Assembly (NCBI GenBank): GCA_021521415.1
Contig: JAIQDT010009141.1
Span: 22,108 to 86,107, forward strand
Direction: 5' to 3'
Length of the DNA stretch: 64,000 bases
Source: Bidens hawaiensis
Taxonomy: Eukaryota > Streptophyta > Magnoliopsida > Asterales > Asteraceae
Shown here piece by piece: positions 12,664 through 22,149 of the stretch. The translations under genes were made by a program, and so were the position numbers. Below the pieces are notes generated by a model that saw only the letters and a list, made by a program, of their open reading frames with translations, was not told where the DNA came from and ran no database searches. The stretch's first letter is position 1; the number at the start of each line of letters is the position of its first letter.

Positions 12664-13005
12664 ATTTTTTTTATTATTTTGAAATATTTTTTAAAACAAA
12701 ACTTAAACTCAAACAAATATTAAAAACTCTCTTGAAAAACAATCAGATATGTGGATTAACTCCTCAGATATGATATATCTGGTCAAATAAGAGCAAGATC
12801 TACAATAAAAATCAAAACTTTTAATGTAAAAAGAGAAAGAAGACACCAAATATTGCAGATCTGGAATGAAATGAAGAAAACAGAACGGCTGACGTCAAAG
12901 ATCAATGAAACAGTGCTCAGCCGACGTCATTCTTCATCTTCAAATCAGCAATAATAAGCAACAGTTCTTCACCCAAACAGCAGAAACACTAGATCTGATA
13001 CAACT
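12664..13005 (-). other. Copia A leader with primer binding site
   Basis: An untranslated leader between LTR and gag. The primer site adjoins the LTR at about 12992-13003 and reads TTGTATCAGATC on the minus strand, a diverged match to TGGTATCAGAGC, the site for initiator Met-tRNA. The leader also holds TGACGTCA (12890-12897) and CGACGTCA (12922-12929), flanked by CGGCTG/CAGCCG inverted repeats. Confidence 0.7.
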
Positions 13006-14125
13006 TGTCGGTCCCGTTGTATATCGATCACAATATCACTGTCGTAACCCACACGATTAAGTGTTGACAAAAAGGTTAACGACTTGCTATTTATGGTAAG
13101 AACAATATTGTGTTAATGGCGAAAACACTAACACAATAAATGTTGCTTAATAAATACTAAGGTAACAAACACAAACTGTAACTAAAAAGATTTCCATTTA
13201 TAGAAAGATCAATACAAACGAAAATCAATCAGGGTTTCAGAAAGGAATGTTTTGTCCATACGTTAATAAGAACAGCCTTCACACTCAATATCAGGAATAA
13301 TATCAAGTTTGTCCCATTGCTCTCTCTCTGGCGTCTGTCAGGCATGCCCTAAATTATTCTATTTATAGGCGTGCCCTGACAGCTGTCATTTCTTCTAGAA
13401 ACCCTAATCAATGACACATAATCAAAAAATCATATTATAAAAGATTCTATGTGTGAAGCAGATCTTCGGGTAAGCTTTATAGCTTTTGTCTTCTTCGAGC
13501 AGACCAGGTAACCAAAGAGTGCTGGGGAACAGTTCTTCGGGTAGACTTTACTTAGAATATTTTCCTTAGAAAATATTCACCAAGCAAACTTCAATCTTCT
13601 TGACCATAACAAACTTTGCTCGATATGGTCCTGCGAGCAAACTAGTTCTTCAGAAATCCCTTCAACTCTTTGTTAATAAATAACTTATTGAAAAAACCAA
13701 AATTGTGCTGGTAACACTGTTGACTTTGCTGGTAGCACTGTAGCTTGCTCGGAGTTGAACCTTGCTAGAAAAAGTCCTTAAGATATTTCCTTATCAACTT
13801 TCTTCAAGCATGCTGGGACTACTGTTTATTAATAATAAACCTTGCTAGATCTTCCAAAATACTTGGTTTCTTTAGCTTGGTTTAGCCAAGAGTTTGCAGG
13901 GAAACAAAGCTTTCTTGGCTTTAAAGAACAACCTTGCTAGACAAAGTGAACCCTGGTCGGATTGACACTTAAGAGGACTTCAAGAAGATAACCTTGCCCG
14001 GAATGCAAAATACCTTGCTAGGCTAAGTAAAACCTTGCTGGGAGGTATGAGCTTGGTCGGATTCCATACATAGCAATTTCTTGAGAGGTTGAGAAGTTTC
14101 CAATCTTCATTTAGCACTTTTCTCA
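13006..14125 (-). mobile_element. Copia A 5' LTR, copy 1 (1,120 bp)
   Basis: The plus strand begins TGTCGGTCCC and ends TTTTCTCA, that is TG...CA ends on both strands. The primer site adjoins its low-coordinate end. The promoter lies near 13359-13367. The same LTR occurs at 31951-33070 (1,120 bp) and 55679-56784 (1,106 bp, with a 13-bp deletion near 56080). Confidence 0.88.
13359..13367 (-). promoter_or_regulatory. TATA box of the Copia A 5' LTR
   Basis: The minus strand reads TATAAATAG, a near-perfect plant TATA box. It is flanked by an imperfect inverted repeat, TGTCAGGCATGCCC at 13337-13350 and GGCGTGCCCTGACA at 13368-13381. Confidence 0.65.
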
Positions 14126-15108
14126 TCCCCACACAAACCGTGTAAAAAGTGGGATGAGTCTACAATTGGTTAACTAACTGTTAACCGAATTAATAAGGGC
14201 ACAGAAATATTGGAGATCTATCGGGGTGACGCCCCCCATTTCCAATCGCGTTGGCTTAAAAATTGGAATATTTTGAGTATGATAGGTATCGAGTTATCAA
14301 TTTTGATAGTCATACACTTGTTGTATTCCTTGCTAGTATACAACAGTATGATTTGTTTAAAAGATAAAATGCTTCGTTTTTATGGCATGTTCAATTATTG
14401 AGAATTTTTGAAAGATAGAATTACCATGTTAAATGAACGGTGGGAAAGGCCACCATCGTTGCTTATGGTAATGGATTATGATAAAAGAATGGTTGTTGAA
14501 CCATGGTATGGAAAGAATTGATATGAATTCGTTTACATTATTGTCTTACTCGATATATTGGTATAATCTTGATTATTTTATTTAAATTATGATGAAGTTA
14601 TATGGAAATTTCGATTTCCTTATTTTCATTATATCATATATATATATATATATGTAAATATATATCTAAGTATATATATATGTATATATATATATATGTA
14701 TATATATGTATACATATATATGTATATATATGTATACATATATATGTATATATATGTATACATATATATGTATATATATGTATACATATATATTATTTTT
14801 CAATAAAGAGAACTCATCAACATTCATGTTGACGTTTATTTTAATATGCTTTTCAGGTAAGTGATGGTTTCGAGGAGACGAGGAAAAGAGAGCGGCTTGT
14901 GTGTTTGAATAATGTAGAAACCGGGATTTTAATAAATCATGTGGTAACACGTGTATGACTCTGATAATGTAATGAATATTTTATTAAATAAAAGTTATTT
15001 TATTGTTATATATTTTTGTTCTATTATTGTCTATCGGCATCTGTCACAACCCGAATGACTTAAGTTAAAGTCTTCCGCTGCCGTAATTAAGATTTTATGG
15101 GTGTGACA
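14126..15108 (+). mobile_element. G1 Ty3/gypsy LTR, 3' part, copy 1
   Basis: Plus-strand LTR ending GGGTGTGACA at 15108, directly before a TGGTATCAGAGCC primer site. Its 5' end is missing because Copia A abuts at 14125. It contains an AT-rich variable tandem repeat (14635-14795) and no supported coding sequence; the short ORFs in the TA repeats are low-complexity artefacts. A self-complementary stretch adjoins the Copia junction: CACTTTTCTCATCCC near 14115 against AAAAAGTGGGATGAG near 14145. Homologous stretches are at 33071-33965 and 56785-57737. Confidence 0.8.
14635..14795. repeat. 24-bp TA-rich minisatellite in the G1 LTR
   Basis: Four GTATAC anchors occur at 14708, 14732, 14756 and 14780, exactly 24 bp apart, in alternating TATA/ATGT sequence. 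Copy 2 (33580-33655) has none of the 24-bp units and copy 3 (57295-57425) only one clear anchor, so the array changed length after duplication. Confidence 0.85.
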
Positions 15109-15869
15109 GAAGTTGGTATCAGAGCCAATAGTTATAGACAATTAGAAAATATAAGATTTTCTAAACTATAACCGTATATTGAAAACACACGCTCTTTTCC
15201 TGTCTCGCGCAGCTGGAAGATAAAAATATATTATTAAGTAATTATTACTACATCCCCGATCGTGTTTCGACCCGTGGTTGCTTCGGGTTATCCAGGTTCG
15301 AGTTCGAGGACTACACCCCGTACGGTGTACTCCCGAAAGCGAACCCGAGCTAAATGTGAAGCAAACACCTCTGCCATGATTCGACCCTTGACAGAGGCCC
15401 CACCACCCTGACCTCCTCCCTCACAGGAGCCGGTGGTAGTGAAAGGTCCCCCAGACGGCGATAAGGGAGGGTGGCGGCTTACAATCAATCATACAACACC
15501 TTGTAGCATTACGTGTTTGCCATCGAGAACCGTGGGGTGAACACGGAGGCAAGGGTTGGAAGCTTAGAGTCCAAGAATGAAGTGATTGGACCTTGTGTGC
15601 ACTACTTGATGGGCCTACATTAGATTAGGCTCACAAGTAGATTTGCTAGTTGATTAGGATGTTATGTATCTAACTTTGAACTTGTTGTCTTTTGGGTACA
15701 TGTAGCTATGGTGGGTTGATAAACTATAAGGTGTAGTATGTATTACACCTAATTTTGTATATCATGTTTTGGTGGTAATAACCCCCCCCCCCCCCCTATA
15801 TGGTTTATGAATTATATTTTATTAATCTCTCAAGTTAAGAAAATTTTTTCCAAAACTATCAAATTATAT
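15109..15869 (+). other. G1 gypsy leader with primer binding site, copy 1
   Basis: The primer site TGGTATCAGAGCC is at 15114-15126, matching the initiator Met-tRNA end. The rest is untranslated leader, with a GC-richer part (15240-15560) and a run of about 16 C at 15781-15796. Copy 1 lacks 16 bp at about 15461 that copies 2 and 3 have (near 34320 and 58090). The 3' end is cut at the older duplication junction. In copy 3 the leader continues to the gag ATG at 58534. Confidence 0.75.
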
Positions 15870-17430
15870 GTTCAATTTCAGTAGTTGAGGGATCCTTAAT
15901 GAATCTATATTCAGTTCCTTTTCTTGGACCACAATTTGTCCAAATCAATATTCTTTTTGATTATTCTCTTCATGTACACTTGTTTAGTAGAAACTTTGAT
16001 CAAAGTCCTTAGGATAAATCTTGAAGGACATGATCAACTTCTAAAGATCAAAGAGCCATATTGTTCCATCAACTGTATTGAACTGATATTCATTGAATAC
16101 AATATCAGATGATTTAATCGCACTCAAATGGTCTTTCACAAAAACTCTATAAGCTTTTGAGTGTGTTGAGTATTAAACAAAGAAGCAATCCGATGATTTT
16201 GATTGAAATTTGTTAAGATAATCCTTGGTGCTCAATAGTGAACATTTGCAACCAAAAGGCTTGAGAAACTTGATGTAGGGCTTTCTTTTAAACAAAATCT
16301 CATAAGGAGAATTGTCTAGACTTGTGTTGAGAAGTACACTGTTCTGAACAAAACAGACAGTATTGATTATTTTTGCCCAAAAGGTAACATTCAAGAAAGC
16401 AACTGCTATCATGGTTCTTGCAGCTTTAATGAGTGTTATACTCCTTCTCTCTGCAACCACATTCTGTTCAGGAGTTCTAGGAGTTCTAGGAGCAGACAAT
16501 TGTTGAATAATTCCATTCGCATTGCAAAACTCATCCATTACCCTATTCTTGAACTCAGTCCCATTATCACTTCTCATAACCTTCACCCTTGCATCCAGTT
16601 GATTCTCAACCCTTGTAACAAAACTTTTAATAAGTTCAGCAGCCTCATCTTTTGGTACTTAGGAAATAAACACAATTATATCTTGAAAAGTCATCAATGA
16701 TCACGAAACAGTATCTCTTTTTGCCAATACTTGGTACACTAACAAGACGAAAGAGATGCATATGAAGCATTTCAAGCACTTGATTAATTGAGTTTCTGAG
16801 ATTTGTTTTGTGTGAGGACTTATGTTGCTTACCCTTTTGACATGAAATACATTTTTCATCAAGTTTGAACTCTCTTGTGGGTAAACCAGTTACATGTTCA
16901 CCCTTCACAAGTCTGTTCATGTTCTTTAGATTGACATGACAAAGCATTATATGCCACAATTTGGTTTCTTTTTCAATGGCCTTTGATATAAAACAAGTAC
17001 CACCCCTTGAAATGGCATCTTTCATATTCAATTCATACAAATTCCAATTTCTTGGAGCCATCATCATAACCATATCTGGAGGAATCACAAAATCAGCTTT
17101 GAGAATAAAGCAATGAGTGTCATCAAACCCAACCTTATAACCTTTATCACACATTTGTGATATACTCAAAAGGTTGTAATGCAATCCTTCCACATAAAAT
17201 ACATTATCAAAGTGACTTTTCCATTAGTCAGTATTCTCTTTCCAACAATCTTTCCACCATTCTCATCACTTCCAAAAGCAACTGGTTCTTCAAATTTTTT
17301 ATCATAGTTCACAAGGGACCTCTTGTCACATGTCATGTGCCTGGAACATCCACTGTCCATACCATACTTCATTGACTGGTGTGGACTGTTCCTGCACATA
17401 TCAAAGAAAAGGATTAGTTAGATAATGAAG
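15868..17430 (-). mobile_element. Copia A' fragment, copy 1 (integrase to protease)
   Basis: Colinear with Copia A 7640-9202 at an offset of 8,228. It holds integrase core (16173-16586), GAG-pre-integrase (16645-17193) and protease (17166-17399), with the same HMHLFR lesion and doubled RTP. Private changes include N-S for K-T in the core (near 16310) and C for W at about 16668. It joins G1 leader at its left end and the LINE poly(A) at its right end. It represents the second copy made by the 8.2-kb duplication, later split by the LINE; its gag half is at 51858-55335. Confidence 0.88.
17418..17430. repeat. LINE target-site duplication, copy 1 left side
   Basis: TTAGATAATGAAG directly precedes the T-run of the LINE. 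The same 13 bp lies at 36287-36299 and, on the far side of the LINE, at 51845-51857. In the empty site of Copia A it occurs once, at 9190-9202. Confidence 0.85.
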
Positions 17431-20400
17431 TTTTTTTTTTGGGTAAAGGGTTCTACCCGGTTAAATTCATTCCACACAACCAACAAAGAACAAGTAATAT
17501 GACAAAGTGCCATATTAGTTCTCATGTAGGACATGCCATACAAGAGTAAACAAAACCAAAACCACCAAACAATGGTAAACACAGCTAAAGCCTACTCAAG
17601 AACCAAAGAAACAAACATAACAAAAACAAATCAACCATTATCATCAATTTGGTGTGAAACTCCTCTCGGAAGGTGCCAATCTTCGAGAACCCGATTGACC
17701 CGTTCAGAATTCTTGAGCTTTAGAGTCATTAGCTTTAGGCGAGTACCCTTAATGATTTCATCAGCAACAATCTTTGGAGTCTTCAAAGAGTTCCTGAAAA
17801 GCCGGTTATTTCGTTCCTTCCAAATTACGTAAACCGAAGCCCCAAGTAACAGCCGATTAATAACATTATCAATAGAGTTGGACAAACCAAATTGAGACAC
17901 ATATTGCAGAATATTCGCCCAACCATTCATGCACCCCTGAAACTTACCTTTCATTTTGACAATACTCCAAATCTCAGAAGAGAACTTACACTCAAAGAAG
18001 AGATGATTACGAGAATCCGGCTCTCCATTACATAAAAGGCAGCAATACAGGTTATGATTTGGATACCCACCAATATTCCACCCCATTATACGATTCTGCG
18101 TGCTCAATCTATCATGAAGCATAATCCACAACATAAAGGAGTGTTTTGGAACACATTGAGAGAACCAAACAACATGCATCCAAGAAACCTTATGAGCCGG
18201 TATTCGAAGAAGTTGCCATATTCCTGAAGCCGAGAACTTCATTGAAGTCCCATTCTCATCCATTACCACGATCTTGTCCCTCATTTCCGGATAAATACTC
18301 ACCCCCTTTAAGTTCGAAAGAATTGGGAAACTCGAAATCCAATCAGGCGGCCATACCCAGTTATTATGAAGAACAACATCACTGACACAGGTTTTTAAAG
18401 TCAAACCAGCCCCATGTATTGCTCTCGGGTTAATATAATCACTTAAAGGACATAAATCATCCCATTTATCATACCAAAGTGAAGTAGATCTCCCATTACC
18501 GATTTCATGCCATATAAAATGTCTAATACGGGGACGAAACTGAAGAATCTTCCTCCACCCCCAAGTACAAGAGTTAGGAATCTGCAAGCTCCAGAAATTT
18601 CGCCCCTTCATTTTATACTCATGCATCCATTTAACCCACAACGACTTACGATCATTGATTAAACTCCAAATATAATAAACCAGAAGAGAGTTATTGACAT
18701 CCCGGATACGCCGGATACCCAAACCACCTTCACTTTTCGGCTGACAAACAATATCCCAAGAAACTTTATGCTTTCCCTTTTTGTGTCCAAAGTCCCAAAG
18801 GAAATTTTTAATCCGTTTTTCAAGATCAGCAATAAGTCTAGAAGGAAGTGAGAAAACAGCAGACCAGTAAATATATAAGGACGACAGAACAGACCTGACC
18901 AGCTGAAGTTTACCCGCAAAAGATAAAGTTTTATTCTTCCAATCTCCAATCCGATTATCCATACGATCCAGCAACCTCTTATAATCACGGTAATTTAGCC
19001 TCGTAGAAATAAGAGGAACTCCCAAGTATTTAACCGGGAGTCTACCTTCAACGAAGGGCATAATATTCAAAATCCCACTTTTAACGCGATCCGAAACATT
19101 ACAGAAAAACGCGGTACTTTTCGGTACACTAGGAGTAAGCCCGGACATATCTTTGAAATCATTGAGAGCCCCCATAATAGTTTTAGCAGAATCCACATCG
19201 CCTCGAGCAAACAGGAACAAATCATCCGCAAAGCAAATATTGATAATATTTAATTTTTCACAATGACGATGAAAACGAAACGAGCGTTCAATACGAACCT
19301 TTCGATGCAGAATCAACGTGAGAACTTGCATAACCAACGTGAAAATATAAGGAGACATCGGATCACCCTGTCTTAGACCTCTTTTACCACTAAAGAACCC
19401 GTGTAAGTTCCCATTTATGGATATCGAAAAAGAAGAAGTGGTTATGCATTCCATTATCCAATGAATCATCCTATCGTGGAAACCATATCCATATAGAATA
19501 TCACGAATGAAGTCCCAACTGACCGTATCGTAAGCTTTCTGAATATCAACTTTAAAAGCACATCTAGGCGGACCGTTATTAGTGTGATAATTATGCATTA
19601 ATTCTTGGGTCAAAAGGATGTTATCAGAAATTCTACGCCCAGGAACAAACGCAGACTGATTGATATCAATTAACGACTCCAAACCCTTCATCATACGAAC
19701 CGAGATAATCTTGGTAATGCATTTATATAAAGTGTTGCAGCACGAGATGGGACGAAAATCATTAGGAGTAAAAGTGGTGGTCACTTTGGGAATAAGGGCA
19801 ATAATAGTGTGGTTAACCTGTTTAAGGAGACTTCCTTTTCTGAAAAATTCATGAACCGCCAAACAAACATCTTTCCCAACAATATCCCAAGAACTTTTAA
19901 AGAAGGCCGAGGAAAAACCATCAGGCCCCGGCGCTTTGTTATTCCCAATAGAGAAAAAAGCTTCCTTGATTTCCAAATCGGATATAGGTCTAACCATCAG
20001 CTCCGCCTGAGAGGCCGAGAGCTTAGTAGTAAAAATCTGATTATCTGGTTTTCTCAATGGTTGCATATCCGAACCAAAAATGTTCATAAAATGATTAACA
20101 AACACCGAAGGAACATCCGATCCCTCATATAATTGGCCCTGAACATCACTTATAGTATCAATACGACATCTATGGTTCCGCATTTTCAAGGAATTGTGAA
20201 AATACGCAGTGTTAGAATCACCAAGCTTTAACCAATCGACTTTAGCTTTTTGTTTTTGGAATTCTTCCTCATCTTTAGTTGCCTCATGATAAGCCTTAAG
20301 ATAATTACTCTGCTCCCGAATCAACTCCAAATTAGTAGGGTCAATGTCAAGACGGGTTTGACAAGCATCAAGAAGGGTTCTTAGATCATTAACTTTCTTG

Positions 20401-20936
20401 TGGAGATTGCCTTGTCGGTGCAGCAAAGAATGGATTGGATGTTTTAAGTTTTGGAGTTTCTTTACCACGCGAAACATGTAATAACCATTCACCTCAATTT
20501 TCCAGCCGTTAGCAATAATATCATTATAACCCGGTTTACCAATTAAGAAATTAGGGAATTTAAACGGTTTAGGCTTACCTTTAATAAGAGAGGGGAATTT
20601 CAATAAACATGGAGAGTGGTCTGAAATCCGGTATGGAAGGAACACCGCCGTTGAATCATTAAAAATATCCATGAATTTAGAGTTTCCCATCACCCTATCA
20701 AGCTTTTTGAAAAGACCCATACCCGTTCTCGGTTTATTGTTCCAAGTGAATTGGAGCCCGACCCCATTTATATCCTCAACTTCAATGTTCTTAACACAAG
20801 CACGAAAATCAAGCATCCCAGTGGATATTTTGGAAGAACCATGTAAGCTGTCTTCCAAATTAAGAGCACAATTAAAATCTCCAAGTAAAGCCCAAGGTTT
20901 ACCACGAGTGAAATGTTTATGAACTGCAAGATTATG
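17431..20936 (-). mobile_element. L1-type LINE, copy 1, 5' end lost at duplication junction
   Basis: Minus-strand LINE with poly(A) seen as T10 at 17431-17440, a 3' UTR to 17630 and ORF2 upstream. Sequence matches the LINE in copy 2 up to 20936, then switches to G2 LTR sequence. Since copy 2 continues another 2.5 kb, this 5' loss came from rearrangement and not from incomplete reverse transcription. Confidence 0.9.
17631..20936 (-). pseudogene. LINE ORF2 (endonuclease-RT), N-terminally truncated
   Basis: The frame is open from the junction to the stop; from the first internal ATG (20858) it gives 1,075 aa. The end of the APE-type endonuclease includes SDHSPC (about 20615). RT motifs: NKAPGPDGF, FRPISCCN, QSAFVPGRRISDN, DIQKAYDTVSWDF, GLRQGDPMSPYIF and the catalytic FADD (19221-19232). 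A C-terminal zinc-binding RVT region has CCLLCNGEPDSRNHLFFEC. The endonuclease start (WNIRGLN, the ESH glutamate) and ORF1 are absent and no LINE promoter is attached, so it is best called a pseudogene despite the long open frame. Confidence 0.9.
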
Positions 20937-21297
20937 ATATAAGTTACACTTTACCCCTATCCTTCTAGTTTACTTAGTTCTAGCACAACTATTCTTTTTT
21001 ATCCATAATATAGTTGTTATAAATGCAAACATGAAGTCACATATGAACATAACACGCAATTATACCAAGTACTTGTTTATAATATTTATTGTTTGTTCAC
21101 CAACGGTTTGAATCTACTCGTGTGTGTTTCGGTGAAACTCCGAAAGACTACATGTGTAATGATTGTCATGTGTTATTTAACACTAATAAAATGCAATTTG
21201 AAACGCGTTAACTGGAATGACATAGTTCGTGTGATCTTGCGTTTGAATTAACGGAGTTTGGATTAACGGAGTTAACCTGGAATTGACGAGTGTCACA
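20934..21297 (-). mobile_element. G2 gypsy LTR fragment, copy 2
   Basis: Homologous to 1982-2345. It ends in TGTCACA at 21297, the LTR terminus, beside the truncated Copia A 3' LTR. Only the 5' 364 bp of the LTR (minus orientation) are copied. Confidence 0.85.
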
Positions 21298-21885
21298 TTC
21301 GGGTTGACTTTACTTAGAATAATTTCCTTGGAAAATATTCACCTAGGAGACTTCAATCTTCTTGACCATATCAAACTTTCCTCGATATGGTCCTACGAGA
21401 AAACTTTTTCTTAAGAAATCCCTTCAACTCTTCGTTAATAAATAACTTATTGAACAAACCAAAGTGTGTTGGTAACACTGCTGACTTTGCTGGTAGCACT
21501 GTAGCTTGCTCGGAGTTGAATCTTGCTAGAAAAAGTCCTTAAGATATTTCCTTATCAACTTTCTTCAAACATGCTGGGACTACTGTTTATTAATAATAAA
21601 CCTTGCCAGATCTTCCAAAATACGTGGTTTCTTTAACTTGGTTTAGCCAAGAGTTTGCTGGGAAATAAAGCTTGCTTGGCTTTTAAGAACAACCTTTCTA
21701 GAAAAATGAACCCTGCTCGGATTGACACTTAAGAAGACTTCAAGAAGATAACCTTGCCCGGAAGGCAAAATACCTTGCTAGGCTAAGTAAAACCTTGCTG
21801 GGAGGTCTGAGCTTGCTCGGATTCCATACTTAGTAGTTTCTTGATAGGTTGAGAAGTTTCCAATCTTCATTTATCACTTTTCTCA
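21298..21885 (-). mobile_element. Copia A 3' LTR, truncated, copy 2
   Basis: Matches 2346-2933 with a few substitutions. It is joined to the G2 fragment at exactly the same point, so the G2 insertion predates the 19-kb duplication. Confidence 0.85.
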
Positions 21886-22149
21886 TCCTAAAAATCTCCC
21901 CCTAAATTGGAATAACCTCAGTGTACCAAAACACTTCTGTGGTTACATACACTTAGTCAAAAATACACATCAAATCTCAAAATAAAATTACATTACATAA
22001 TCAAAAGTGTGTTACAAAGTTGAAATTCTATCAAGTGGACATTAAAAAGCAAAACCTAAGCTAAAAACGTAGTCTTATCTTCTTGATCTTAAGGTTGCTT
22101 GTCTTCATCCCAACTTCACACTTCCAGCTCTCTCCTTGAATAAAAACAA

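Larger units (their letters stand above)
2346..14125 (-). mobile_element. Copia A, copy 1: decayed SIRE/Maximus-like Ty1/copia element
   Basis: Order on the minus strand: 5' LTR (13006-14125), primer site, gag, protease, integrase, reverse transcriptase, RNase H, an extra 3' ORF, polypurine tract, 3' LTR (truncated, 2346-2933). Integrase before RT defines Ty1/copia. Large size, a 1.1-kb LTR, the gag start style and an added ORF after pol resemble the SIRE/Maximus lineage (inference). The coding region is split by many stops, and several catalytic residues are replaced, so it cannot move by its own proteins. The right end lies in the G1 gypsy LTR. The target duplication cannot be checked because the left LTR end is missing. 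Confidence 0.92.
1982..20933. repeat. Tandem duplication unit, copy 1 (18,952 bp)
   Basis: The stretch is colinear with 20934-49388: G2 LTR part, Copia A, G1 gypsy LTR and leader, A' fragment, LINE 3' part. The offset is a constant 18,952 from 1982 to about 7,370 and drifts by small indels afterwards. Several translated segments are identical between the copies, for example 3198-3437 against 22150-22389. Copy 1 keeps the intact left flank (the whole visible G2 LTR) and ends abruptly inside the LINE, as expected for the left unit of a direct tandem duplication. Confidence 0.88.

Noticed and set aside
14602..14950. ORFs of repeated Tyr-Ile codons on both strands
   Set aside because: They are translations of a TA-rich minisatellite; length and frame differ between the copies.
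15109..15130. tRNA gene at TGGTATCAGAGCC
   Set aside because: Only the primer-binding complement of a tRNA end is present, with no cloverleaf around it. The same holds at 33971, 57743 and 63400.
15288..15488. Minus-strand ORF in the G1 leader, also at 34145-34327
   Set aside because: The N-terminus changes with a 16-bp indel and no domain is visible; it lies antisense in an untranslated leader.
17631..20858. 1,075-codon ORF as a host gene
   Set aside because: Its motifs are LINE RT and zinc-binding RVT, it ends at a poly(A) with a target duplication, and it has a sister copy in the window.
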